Shown in pieces: positions 47,350-59,352 of a stretch of 64,000 bases of DNA. A program made the translations under genes and the position numbers. Source of the DNA: Vermamoeba vermiformis (Eukaryota > Tubulinea > Echinamoebida); NCBI GenBank assembly GCA_045837725.1, contig JBEWZL010000260.1, forward strand, positions 248,001-312,000, in the 5' to 3' direction. The notes beneath the pieces were generated by a model. It worked only from the letters and a program-made list of their open reading frames with translations, had not been told where the DNA came from and ran no database searches. Each line of letters begins with the position of its first letter. Position 1 is the first letter of the stretch.

Positions 47350-50300
47350 TTTACGCAGCGGTGTTAATTTTAGCCTCAATCTTGTTGATGTCTTTAGGCT
47401 TGATGTTGAACTTGACCGTGTTCTTGACGAAGTTCTGGAACTGCGCCTCAGGTGTAGTTTGATTGTAGTCTTGTAACAGACGCAAACAATCTTCACTAGG
47501 ACTTGATAGAATTTCATCTGGATTAAAAAAAGGAGTCAGATCTGGCGAATTTAAAAAACTTTCGTTTGCTTAGTTTGATAAAAATAAATATACGCTCTAT
47601 ATGTAAATAATGACGTACCTTTATGCAAGTCGATAAGGCCAATGGCAGTTGAAAATACGACTTGAGGTCCGTCGAAGAAGATCAAGTCCCATAACGAAAG
47701 TCTAATTGATAAGGGAATGCTGCCACCAAATACTGTCATGAACCAACGAGGTACAAATGATGACAATTGGATTTCATCTTCGTTCTGGAGCAATGGATCA
47801 GCCTTTTTGATCGAATTTCCTTTTTAGGAAAATAATAATTGGATTGGTACGTACCAGCTTTTGATAAACGGCAGGAGACTTCTTAAGGAGTAAGTCCTCG
47901 AGAATTTTAAAGGACTTAGTCAAGCCGACCATGCCTGGCTTGTAGTACTCGCGCATCTGCCAGTCTTCGAGCAACTTAAGCAAGATCCAGAACGACTCTT
48001 CTTCGCTGAAGTACAACAATAACAACGCTACTATAGCTGACATGCCTTGACAATAACCGACTTCGGCGTCATAAATCGCATAAGCTTTCAGAACATTGTA
48101 AAGCGCTCGTTGGCTGCATCCAAAAAATGTTAGTTAGTCTTTATCCGCAAATTAAGTATAGCTATTAATTCTATTATAGGACTTACCCTTTTCCAAATCG
48201 TTCGGCGAACAATGCATGATTTCGCCAAGTTCGATCAATGTCGTTGTCGATCTGTTGCGCGTGCACGCGATCCAACTTTCCATTAATGAGTTCCTATAGC
48301 AGGCGTTAGCATCATATCATTATCAAATAGTTTTTTAGTATTACCTGATAATCAATATTTCTTCTTTGAGCCTCTTTGCTCGTGTCTTCTAAACGAGTGC
48401 ACAGAGCCCACAACTTGGCACGATGTTTGTTGGGAATGCCTTTAACCAGTAACTTGCGCAACTATGTCACGTATTAGTCATTGTTGGCTATATTCGATAT
48501 ATGGCGTACCTTTGTCCTATTGGCCTTTTTTAACTTTGAAAATTTGTTCAAAAGTGAGTCTAACTGGCGGATCTCTTTGTTCGTCAAATTGCCTTCAGCA
48601 GCTCTGCCACTGTTGAATATGGTTAGACATATTATGGTACCGATACAATTGTCGAAAGATAACGTACTTGGCTGATTCAGTGTCAGATGCAGCAAATCCA
48701 AAACAATCGACATGAACAATTTTATGCTCAGCTAATCGTTCTCTTCGTTCAATATATTTGACTGGCATTTGATACAACTTGTTGAAATCTGCGCCACTTC
48801 GCGCCAAAAGTTGAGCTGTTCTGAATTCGCCAGCCTTGACAGCGAGATCTATCGGTTCCTTTCCGCCGCTGTCTTTTTTAAGCACATCCGCTCCACTAAA
48901 ATTTGAAGTTAGAATCTAATACCAAAATATAATATGATCTATGCTTACTGATGAATAAGAATGTTAGCTGCTTCAACGTGACCTCGGATGGCGGCAAGAT
49001 GCAGCGCTGTTCGTCCTTTAGCATCGACTTGGTCTACTTGGCTCGATGTTTCGTCAAGTAAATATGAAACAACGCTTGAAAATCCATAGAAACTTGCAAT
49101 ATGAAGTGGTGTCTATTCAAAAATTTTAGTTTAGTTCGTTTTTCCTATTAAAGTATAAACGTACTCGTCCAATCTTGTCAACGCAAGTGACAGAAACTCT
49201 GTGTTGCAGCAATATTTTCACTATAAATATCGAATTAATACTTGGAAATATTTGAATCAAACTTTTTGAACCGAAAAATTGGATCTGACTTACGTGCTTC
49301 AAGATGACCTTGTGCGCAGCATGAATGAACTGGTGTTTGCTCATTATGATCTCTTAATGATAATTTAACACCTTCAAGTTTGCACAGCTCCTTAACACCC
49401 TCTGAAAAGAATTGCGAAAAGTTAGATCCAGATCTGATCCACTTGTATTTGCGTAAAATTACCTGTAAATCCGGCAGTGCATGCAATATGGAGTGCGCTT
49501 GAGAGCTAATACAATAAAATTAATAAAAATTAAGCTAAAGTTTTCAATTTGTGATCCGTGTCAAGTACGTACGTCAGTTTTCGAGCGTCTATTTAAAATC
49601 TTCTTCGTGCAACGTTCAGCTTTCAATAACATCTTCAAATTATCAATATTGCCTTTGAAGCATGCGACGTGGAGTGGCGTCAAATGGCTGAAAAAAATTA
49701 ATTATTTATGCGAATACAATGCTTATAAAAATAATGATTCCTCATAATGCAAACATTACTGCATATAGTCATCATAAATAATGCATGATGAAGCGTAAAT
49801 ACTCACTTTTTATCACGTTTGAGCTTCGCGTTGTGACTTAGGAGAAGCTTAATGACGTCTTCATACTCGTTCATTACCGCTAAATACCATCATATTGTTA
49901 ATATAATATTATTTGATATCGAGAAGTCTCAAATGTGGAGTGGAATATCTAACGCAAAAAATTATTTTACTCGAGTATGTTTATGGATTTCGTTTGGGAC
50001 CAGTGTAACAGATACTGGTGATTCGATATTATAGATACGATATTATATGCATCAATAAAAGCGTTACCTTTATGCAAGGGAGTGGCTCCAGAATTGTCCC
50101 GGACATTTAACATGGCACCCTTTTCGATCAACAGTTTACAAGTCTCTGGTCTATTATTTATGCAGGCGAAATGAAGTGGAGCAGCTCCTACATTAATATA
50201 AAATTAGGTTAATTTTAACATTCTATTTAAAGCAACCGAATAAAATTCTGATCGGCTGGTTTTATTTGGAAAAAAATGTTGCAGTTCGGTATAAATGTGG

Positions 50301-50690
50301 AAATAAGGACCAAAATCTAGATTTCTGGGATATAATTTCTTTCGAACGCTAAAATAATAAGACCATTTCGATCGGGTAAAAGTTACCTGTCGCATCCTTG
50401 GAGTTTATATCCGCCTCGTGTTGTAATAGTAATAATATTGTGTTGTTGCTTCCGTGGGCTGCAGCGTGATGCAAAGGAGTCGTTGCAAACTGCGGGGACG
50501 ATAATTGGGCGATATTGCCATTGATCTCTAACAGTTCTTGAAGAGCCTCTGTGTCATTATTTCCAGCCAATTCAAATACATTAGAATATCGATATTTTCT
50601 GTTGCTTTTTCTGCGGTCCTTTTTCGAATCAAGGGATATCGAACGAGGACCAGATTCGATAACGTGGCCTGATACAGTCAATCCAGACAT
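47350..50690 (-). CDS. Ankyrin-repeat TBC-domain Rab GTPase-activating protein
   Basis: N-terminal half is a run of about eight ankyrin repeats, e.g. [31 protein letters not shown], [34 protein letters not shown], and [20 protein letters not shown], split over many short exons (50.7-48.8 kb). The C-terminal half is a TBC domain: [20 protein letters not shown], then IDNDIDRTW with the IxxDxxR arginine finger, [20 protein letters not shown] with the YxQ glutamine finger, [31 protein letters not shown] and [19 protein letters not shown]. Both catalytic fingers are intact, so it should be an active RabGAP. It ends [10 protein letters not shown] at 47350-47352. Start [10 protein letters not shown] at 50690; an in-frame ATG at 50711 is possible. 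Target Rab unknown. Confidence 0.88.
47816..47831. repeat. TTTCCTTTTTAGGAAA element (reverse orientation)
   Basis: Exact reverse complement of the elements at 2140 and 41760, in an intron of the TBC gene. Confidence 0.8.
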
Positions 50691-52009
50691 TTGTCTATGG
50701 TGTAAATACAAAATACTATGTACAGGTGTTGTTGATCATCGAAGACAGTTTGAACAAAAAAGGTTGGTTCGAAATGGAATAAAAACCACACCTCGCCGCG
50801 AGATTTAGCTGTTTCAAATCAACAGAGCAACACAGGTCGAAAAACCAACACAAATTTCTATATGACTGTATTATATTGAAATGTAAGCCAATTAGTAACT
50901 TTCTGATGGATTTATCTAAGCATGGACCTAGATTGGATTTGATCCCAAACAAAATGTTTGTCACTGGCTGTGGCATAACATTAATCCGTACGATAGTTCA
51001 ATTGCCCTGACTTTCGTTTGTTCGAGAAACTGTTGGCAACGCACATGCATGACCTACTTTTTTGGCGGGATTCAGATTGCAGGTAAATGCTTGGTTAATA
51101 AGATACCGTAATAATTTGCTATATTCTGGTTCAAAATTAAGCAATTTTGATGCCCATATACGAGCTGCGATAATTTTGTTGTTTACGGTGGGCAAACCTA
51201 TTAATTTTAAAAGGGTCGTACAATCAATAATATTCATACGGACATAAGCAGTTAAAATTTAACTCTTCAACGGTCACCTGTTACATGTCATATATTATCA
51301 GGCGACAAACTTCATGTGTGCAATGTGGACGATGGAAAATTATCCAATGGCAGTTCGGTAGTTGCGAGGATAATACTCCACGAAATTGTCGGAAATATAT
51401 TTGGTAGAGGTATGAGCTTCGCGTATAAGAGTTGTCGACCAGAACATGCTTTTTATTGTAAGTACTTCATTACCTTATTAGCCCCTTAACCGAAACGCTT
51501 TTGTGATGCTCCACCACGGACTCGCTCAAGTTAATTAATTCCGCCGCATCGACTTTGAATATTGAATTTGCTTTAAACCAAAACTGCATTCCATTTTGAA
51601 ATCCGGGTTTGGACTTTGTTCGTGCACCCAGTAAAAGAGATACCTAGGCAACATGGTTTTTTACAAATAAGTACTATTATTTAATCAATGCGATTTTGAG
51701 TTTACGGTTGTGATATTTACAAATAAATGTTTACTAATTTTAGTAACTTAAACGGATGTCGCCAGAAAAAACTCAAACTTGAACAAACCTCATTTGCTTA
51801 GACTACCATTGCCGATGAGCCTAACGTGTCGCATTAAAAACCCGGCCGGGTTTTTTGAGTTAGCTAACTCAGATTTCCTTTAATGGGAAATTCTGGCCGG
51901 TCCGAGATTTGCTGTGATTAGCATGTCACATCGTTTGACAGGCCTTTATTAACATACTGGTTTACGTCCATTCGAATTGATTCGTTAAATAGGACACCAC
52001 GACTGAACG
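50691..52009. other. 1.3 kb intergenic region with unresolved short open frames
   Basis: No gene can be built with confidence. Minus-strand open stretches at 50998-51237 (KLIGLPTVNNKIIAARIWAS) and about 51,480-51,650 (VSLLLGARTKSKPGFQNGMQ, then NGMQFWFKANSIFKVDAAEL) look partly coding-like. So does a plus-strand stretch at about 51,300-51,460 (GDKLHVCNVDDGKLSNGSSV) ending at a GTAAGT. Joins between them would need introns of only ~25 bp. They could be remnants of a decayed gene. The right end carries the palindrome cluster at 51836-51891. Confidence 0.45.
51836..51891. promoter_or_regulatory. Three consecutive palindromes upstream of the class C 7TM receptor
   Basis: 51836-51855 is the perfect 20-base palindrome AAAAACCCGGCCGGGTTTTT. 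Directly abutting it, 51856-51871 is the perfect palindrome TGAGTTAGCTAACTCA. Then 51873-51891 has arms ATTTCC and GGAAAT around seven bases. The cluster lies 119 bp before the receptor ATG at 52010. It could be a composite dimer-binding promoter element or a terminator-like structure for a transcript to its left. Confidence 0.7.
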
Positions 52010-55000
52010 ATGAGAAAAACAATCGCTTCGTTTGTGGTTGTGTTTCTCTTTGCCATCGTAAATGTTCACGGTATGACCTCAGAATCCGCTCCTTAAAACA
52101 ACTGATACGCTACTAATGATGATTTGTTTCACAGCACTTACGAGATATGTCGCGACTAATGGCCAAGATAGTAATGCCTGCACCTCTTCCGGATCGCCTT
52201 GCAAAAGTTTGAGCTACGCTGTATCTCAAGCTGTAGCTGGCGATACAATTAGCATAGGAGCTGGAACCTATCCTAGCACCAATAATATTGAAGTTAATGT
52301 TGCAAAAAATCTCGTTATCAGTGGAGCCGGATCCACGCCAAACGATTATTGATTTAAATAAGCAAGGTAAGATCTGGAAATATTATAAACACCATCATTA
52401 TTGTAGATTAATTACTACCATTCATTCTACAATTCTGTTTTCTTATCGAATGCTCGCAAAAATAGGCGCGTTCACACTTTAAAGCTGTTCACATATATAT
52501 AATCAAGCACTAAACTCTTTTGGTAATTAGGACGAGGATTCATCTTTAAGGGCAACTCCGATTGCTCAATTTCCGGCTTAACAATCAAAAACGGACTTGG
52601 ATCTGTGCAATCGTACAACTCAATCGCATCCGTTGGTGGCGGAATCATCGTCGATGGATCTTCTCTAGTTCTCCAAGATGTAGTTTTGGACGGATGCGCA
52701 GCGCCTGGTACTACAAGCGCAATGGGAGGCTGCTTGTTCGCTACGGTAAGCTTGATCCGAATTTCCGAACGCGCGAAACAAATTCCAACTCATCGCCCGC
52801 ATGAGATTACATAATTGCGTAACATGATTTCTCCGCGAGAATAGGAATATCCTCCGATTAGGCGAGATTATTATTTTTTTTAAGTTGGCGGCAAGATGCA
52901 GTCGCGACTGAAACACTTTCTGACTTTGGTTTCATTTTTCAGGGCGCTTCTTTAACTCTTACGAATGTAAAGCTACAAAACTGCCACTCTGGCATTGCTG
53001 GTGCTTGGTATTCGGGCGGTGCAACTATTGCGGTCGCGACTGGTATTTCCATCATCAACAGTACTGCCATTGATTCCGGTTGGGGCGGTGGCTGTAAGTA
53101 TTTTCTAAACTATGTTTTCCCTTCATGAATAGTCTAATGCCTCCTTGCTTCTTTTTAACCGTTGATCTATTTTTAGTCGTTCCAGATGACACAACCAACG
53201 CTCAAATTATCGACTCGCTCTTTGAAGGAAATTCTGCAGGCTATGGTGGCGCTTTGGACGATGGTAAGGGATCAATCTCCGATTTACTTCTTTAATGGCC
53301 CGCATAAAGAGTGTGTCTGTGTTTCGAAATTTAATACGGATGTTGGTATCACTGATTACTTTTTACCTAAAATAATGCCTTTTACATAATATTCCATTTT
53401 AGTATACTTTTTAATGTTTTCTTTAACAGGAATCAATGCTACCTACGTTGTCAAAAACACTATTTTTAGATCCAACAGTGCTCAATATGGTGGTGCGATT
53501 TACACCTTTGGATTCGCCGTTTCTCGCTTTGAAAACTGTACTTTTACTCAAAATGTCGCTTCAAATGCTGGCGGTGTCATTCGTACAACGTCTTCGACAT
53601 CCAACACTTTCGTCAACTGCACCATGTCTTATAATAGGGGCTTGGGTTCAGGTGGTGCCATCTCCGCATTCTCCTCGGAGCCGCTTACCGCAGACAACTG
53701 TTACTTTAAAGGAAATTACGCTCAGGTTCGTAAAATCGGTTCACAAAAATTAATCTCGCGACATTACTAAATTTTTAATTATTTAATATAATTTAGCAAA
53801 ACGGTGGTGCTATTGAACATAGTGGCCCTACGTCTATCTACAACAGCGTATTTGAAGACAATCAAAGTGCTTATATTGGTGCTGTCTATGATGTCGTTGG
53901 TACTTCAACGGTTGTGTTCTATAACAACACAATCCGATCCAGCTCGTGCTACCGAGGTGCTATTTCTATCAATATTGGATCTGATGCCATGTAAGCTCAT
54001 ACAAATCATTCTTATAGTCGCACTTCTAATTTGACTTTCCTAGGCCTATTGCAATGGACAACTTGAAGTTTGAGAACAACATTGCTACTGCCTCAGCTGC
54101 AGGCATTGTATTTTCGAACAAAGCTAATGTCACGCTGACTAACTGCGTATTCACTAACGTAAGTTTAGATTTCGTTGCATTAATTAATCGATTTAAAAAT
54201 TAACAACCGCGTAGAACTCTGCACCATACGGAGCTGCCATTGAAACTACTTCCGCCAGCGTTATTACCTTGGACAATAACGATTTTACTGCGAACCGGGC
54301 AACCTCGTAAGCGCTTTTTTTGTATTGGTGTAATAGACTGACTTTGGTCTTGACAGCGGTGGTGCATTGCACATGACTGACACGAGCACCGTATTCGTCC
54401 AAAACAGCCGCTTCACGAACAACGTGGCTATTCTCAACGGAGGTGCCGTCTATCACGAAGCCATTACTGTGCCGCACTTCTCTTCAGTCACTTTTACTGG
54501 CAATAGTGCTCGCAACGGTGGTGCTTACAGCGTTGCCGCGGGTGCCACGAACTGCTTCACATTCGACAAAGTCACGTTCAATAACAACAACGCGACTATT
54601 GGAGGCGGCGCTATTTTCTTCTTGGAAGTGATTGACACGTGCAACTACAACAATTTGTGCTCAAATTGCGCTTTCTCTGGCAATACTGCTTTGTTTGGAA
54701 GTGAAACTGCTTCAACCGCGCATCAACTCACTTTTGGATCTGAGCCTCCAAGTTCACTTTCTTCGTCACAATCCTTCACTGTTAGCTTGCTTTTGCTCGA
54801 CAAGTTCAACCAACAAGTCCAGCAAGAGCTCGACACGTTGATTCAAGCGTCAATTTCCTCGACCAATGCTTCGCTCCAGGGTATCTTGCAACAACAAGTG
54901 AGTTCTAATGGCTCCGTAGAATTCCAGCTCTTGAAGGTCTTTGCGTACCCCGACACCCTCGTGTCATTGACCTTCACGTCACTCACTTCAAACCTGATCC

Positions 55001-56178
55001 CTGCCGTTGTCAACTTGACTATCTTGGACTGCCAAGCTGGTGCTCAGACTTACGTCCTCGACGGTCAATTCAGATGCCTTCAAGTCTACGATGTTGACGA
55101 GTCACTCAAGATTGCCATCTACCTCATCACCTCGGTCCTCATACTTCTTGCCGTTGCCCTGCTTGTCTTTTTGATCGTTAAGCGAAACCACTCTGCTATC
55201 CGCAAAGCCACTCCCGTCTTGTGCTGGATGATCGTTGTTGGTGCCATTTTCTGCTACATCTCAGCGTACATGTGGCTCGAAACTGAAGACCCTTACTGCG
55301 TGCTTCGTATTTTCTTGTTCACGATTGGCTTCACGCTCATGTACAGCTCGTTCTTGGTCAAGGAATGGCGCTTGTACCGCCTCTTCAAGTTCGATAGTTT
55401 GCGCATTACGAAGATCACGGACATTTCCCTCATTCGTGTGGTCGCTGCCTGTGTCTCGTTTGAAGTCCTTATTGCCATCTTGTGGATGATTTTCTTCCCG
55501 TACTTGCAACGCGTTACGATTGATTTATCGTCACTGTCAGAATCAATCACTTATCAATGCGAAAGCGACACTGCTGGATTTTTCTGGGCAATGCTGGCAC
55601 TTAACGGCGTCATCTTGTTCTTGGGCTGTTTGCTAGCCATTGCTACTCGTAATATTCCTGCGAACTACAACGAAAGCAAGCACTTGGGTTTCTCGGTAAG
55701 TACTTACCTCTACGAGCATAACCCCGACGGATCAAGAACTTACTTTTTTCGTTGCAGATCTACAATGCAACTTTGACCATGGGCGTTGTAGTGCCTGTTG
55801 CTTGGGTATTGCAAAACCCCAATGAAAAGTCGATCACTGTCACTGCTGGCATTTTATTCTCTACATCTGCCTCGCTGATCGTCTTGTTCGGTCCTAAACT
55901 CAATTTGTCGCTACACAAAGGAGCCATCATCAAAGCTCTTGATGAAAATATAGGTAAGGAGCCACATTTAATATTTTTTGCGACATTCCAGTGCTAAGTT
56001 TCGCCGTTTAGAAAAACTTGAGCGAGATCTGGGTTGGTTCAAGAAACAACGAGCAGAATTTAATGGCTCATCGAGGTCCTCTGATCGCAGCGTTAGGATG
56101 ACAACAACTAATATATTAACTGAGACTAACGTTAACACTCCCAACCCAACGAGCCACAAAGATAGCTCAGAGATGTAA
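52010..56178 (+). CDS. Surface receptor: right-handed beta-helix ectodomain + class C-type 7TM
   Basis: Signal peptide MRKTIASFVVVFLFAIVNVH (start 52010). The ectodomain (~600 residues over about ten exons) is a pectin-lyase-like parallel beta-helix with repeated coils such as NCTFTQNVASNAGGVI, NCYFKGNYAQQNGGAIEHSG, SRFTNNVAILNGGAVYHE and VTFNNNNATIGGGAIFF, and opens ATRYVATNGQDSNACTSSGS-like. A spacer (LLLDKFNQQVQQELDTLIQA) leads to seven TM helices from about 55.1 kb: IYLITSVLILLAVALLVFLI, CWMIVVGAIFCYISAYMWLE, CVLRIFLFTIGFTLMYSSFL, VRVVAACVSFEVLIAILWMI-like, FFWAMLALNGVILFLGCLLA, IYNATLTMGVVVPVAWVL and ITVTAGILFSTSASLIVLFG, matching class C GPCR (7tm_3) spacing with KEWRLYRLF after TM3. 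The cytoplasmic end is ambiguous: splicing near 55,955-55,992 gives either a very short tail or, in another frame, a coiled tail (FRRLEKLERDLGWFKKQ) to 56178. Confidence 0.88.
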
Positions 56179-56357
56179 AATAAAAGATTTGTAATTAGAA
56201 TTCAATAATAAATGTAAATTCATAATTGATATGGTGCCTCTTTCATTTTGGACGTTTCTTCGCCACCTACACGACATTTGTCGGTGGGCGGGGAGATCCG
56301 GGCCCGCGCTGACCGTTCGAAAACCTATTTTTACTTTCAATTAAACACAACACCACC

Positions 56358-59201
56358 ATGGCGAAGAATTTATCTGCTATGTACAATCAGATAGTGAATG
56401 CTATCATCAGACCTCCAAGGTATGCCTCGCTTTGCCTTTCGTTGAAATTTTGTTAGGTGAATCTGATTCGCAAAGACTGGATCTAATTTAATTTGTGCAG
56501 GGCTGAATATGAAGCTGATGAGCTCGGAGATTCTGAATTTACTATAAATGGGATTAAATATCGTCGCGATGATTTTCAGGTAGGAAATTTAAAATAATAA
56601 AAAAATTCTATTCAATACGAATTAATAGCAATAGAATAGAATAGAACGCTTGTAAATAATTTAATTGTATTTTTGCATAATAATTAATTACTAGCAAATT
56701 GTCGGTAATTATGTTGAAATTAATTTTTTTTAATTAGATCAAGAACAGTCGCAACTTGAACTTGGAATGCAGTCATTTTGCTCCTGTAGTTAGACCTCAA
56801 AAACTGCCATGCGTTATTTATTTACACGGTAATTATACAGGAAATTTAAAACGACATCCACAATCAAAACTTGATTTTAATCCCAATCGAGTATAAATGC
56901 CATTTAATTAAATATTAATAACATTAGCGTCACGTCCATATCAATAATCAATCGGTACAATAACTCAAATATTGATTTTTAATCGAATTTTCAGGCAATT
57001 GCGGATGCCGTCTTGATGCTATGGAAGCTGTTCGCACCTTATTGCCACTAAATATAACAGGTAAATTTTTATAACATATTTTCAAATGCAGATCACGTTA
57101 AATACACCTCCATTCAATTTCACAATTTTCGAGCACATCCATGCCTCCCAGCTCCTCTTTACCAATTATTAAGATACACTCGTGCAATCTCGTTATTGCA
57201 TGCATATTAATTAAACCGTATATTGAATTGGAGTAATCAATCAATAATTAATCGTTTTGGATGCAGCAACTTTTCAACCGTTACACGAGGATACTAATCC
57301 ACTATTTATTAGTACTATGCTTCGACTTTAGTGGCTCAGGTCTGTCACAAGGAGAGTACGTCAGTCTCGGGCACTTTGAGAAGCAAGACTTGATCTCAGT
57401 TGTAAACCATCTGCGTGCATCCAACTCAGTGACGCGGATCGGTCTGTGGGGTCGAAGTATGGGAGCAGTAACATCTATATTATACGCTGCTACTGACCCT
57501 TCGATGGCTTGTGTCGTATTGGACTCGCCTTTTTCAAATCTGCGAACCCTCGCTTTTGAATTGTTAGGGAAAATGGAGGTAAGCCAAAAAAATCAATTAA
57601 TTAATCGAATCTATTTATATAAATCACTTCCCTAATCAATATCGTAAATTAATATCCAAGTTCCATTATTTCCAATTATGGCTATCGGTCACGAGATCCG
57701 GATGCACAGACTAATTAATTATTTATTTTAATAGACTAAAATTCCAAAGACCATTGCTAAAGTAGCGTTCAAATTTATCGAGAAGAGCGTTGAAAAGAGA
57801 GCTAAATTCGATATTGGGTAAGTCACTGATCCAGATCTATCTCAAACCAAATCTCGACAATCTCGCTAACAATACTGTTTTTCCTATTATAGAAAGTTAG
57901 ACCCTATTAAAGACGTCGAATTGTGCTTCAATCCCTCGTTATTTGCTCATGCTGAAGGCGATGATTTTATTGACATTTCGCACAGTAGGAAATTGTACGT
58001 ACGATTTTATTTAACTATTAATAGGCTTACTATTGAATAATAGATACTAATAAGTCTTATTATCATAGGTATGATAAATATCCTGGTGATAAGAATATTA
58101 TTGCTTTTGAAGGTGATCACAATAGCGAACGTCCCGAGTAAGTCACAGACAGATTCTAATTATAAAATATTTTATCAATTTTATTTATTTTAACTGATTT
58201 ATTTTCATGAATTAGGTTCTTCTACGATTCACTGACAATTTTCTTCAAAAATCACTTGTTGATTGAAAGCGACTTTGGAGGTAAGTCTGATCGATAAGAA
58301 TTATTTCCTAATATAGTAAATAACGCCATTTGGCTCTATTCCCAGACGACAATCCTTTGCCCAATGACATGGATCGTAAAAAGTTCTTGGAGCCCACGCC
58401 AGAAGTGCAAGACAACTTCACTCGCGCATTCAGAAATTTGAAAATGAGCGACTCAATGTCAATGCCGCACTCAGTTCAGAGTACGTAGTACTAGGATATA
58501 TATTACTTTAAGGTTACTAATTGACACGTGTCAAACTCTAGTCAACGACATGTTGTTCGGAAATAACTTTGGCGGTGGCGGAGATTTTGACGACGATTTC
58601 AATTTCGACGGCAAAGGGGCATTGCCTGATGAAGACGAAGAGCTAAGACAAGCCATCATGTTGTCGATGCAGTAAGTCTCTTATGTAACAATTCACTGAA
58701 ACATCCGTTCATGAAAATCAAACCCAAGATCTCGATTTTAAAAAGTCTTAATTCGTATTCTAATTTATTATTAGGAGCACTAATGTGGAATTTTTGAACC
58801 GTGAAGGAGGTCTATTCGCAGGAGGTCAATCTACGGCCCAAAATGATGAAGAGATGGATTGGGCTGAAGAAATTCGTCGCATTGAAGAAGCGACTAAAAG
58901 AGAAGAAGAAAAACAAAAGCAATTGCAAGCTGAAAAGACTGGGGAGGGGGCTAAAAACAGCGGCAGTGACAGTCCCAAAGACAAGGCAACTTCGAACAAA
59001 GAGCCGTCGAGCATCAATAGTGCCGTAGATAATAGCAGCAGTTCGATGAGCGGAAAAATTGTGTCGCCTAGACGAAAAGAAAGCAAAGATAAATCAAAGG
59101 ACAAAAAAGAAAAAGAAAAGAAATCAAAGGACAAGTCTTCGTCCAAGGACAAAGCCAAAGATAAGACGAAGGACAAGAAAGAGAAAAAAGACAAAAAATA
59201 A
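56358..59201 (+). CDS. Plant-type alpha/beta hydrolase with C-terminal ubiquitin-interacting motif and Lys-rich tail
   Basis: Start ACCACCATGG at 56358 (MAKNLSAMYNQIVNAIIRPP). Serine-hydrolase core: VIYLHGNCGCRLDAMEAV (HGN oxyanion loop), VLCFDFSGSGLSQGEYVSLG, IGLWGRSMGAVTSILYAA (nucleophile GRSMG), CVVLDSPFSNLRTLAFELLG, LFAHAEGDDFIDISHSRKLY (acid Asp) and IAFEGDHNSERPEFFYDSL (catalytic His). The family is common in plants and protists; esterase or thioesterase activity is inferred. After the fold, DEDEELRQAIMLSMQ fits the UIM consensus (acidic-LxxAxxxS), suggesting ubiquitin binding. The tail is a charged coiled coil (EEIRRIEEATKREEEKQKQL) and a KDK-repeat ending at 59201. About nine short introns; one holds a TGACACGTGTCA element. 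Confidence 0.87.
58522..58533. repeat. TGACACGTGTCA palindrome
   Basis: In the intron of the alpha/beta hydrolase gene just before the exon INDMLFGNNFGGGG. Confidence 0.85.
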
Positions 59202-59352
59202 TTCTCAGAATTACAGTGCATGTTTTATTTCAGCATGAATTGCTCTTAGTCGGCAATCTATCACATGTACAATTTGTATCATAAAATTTAACTTCGAACT
59301 GGCTTTTGCATTGATGCCACGTGCTTGAAATTCAAACTGCTTCTTAATTGGT

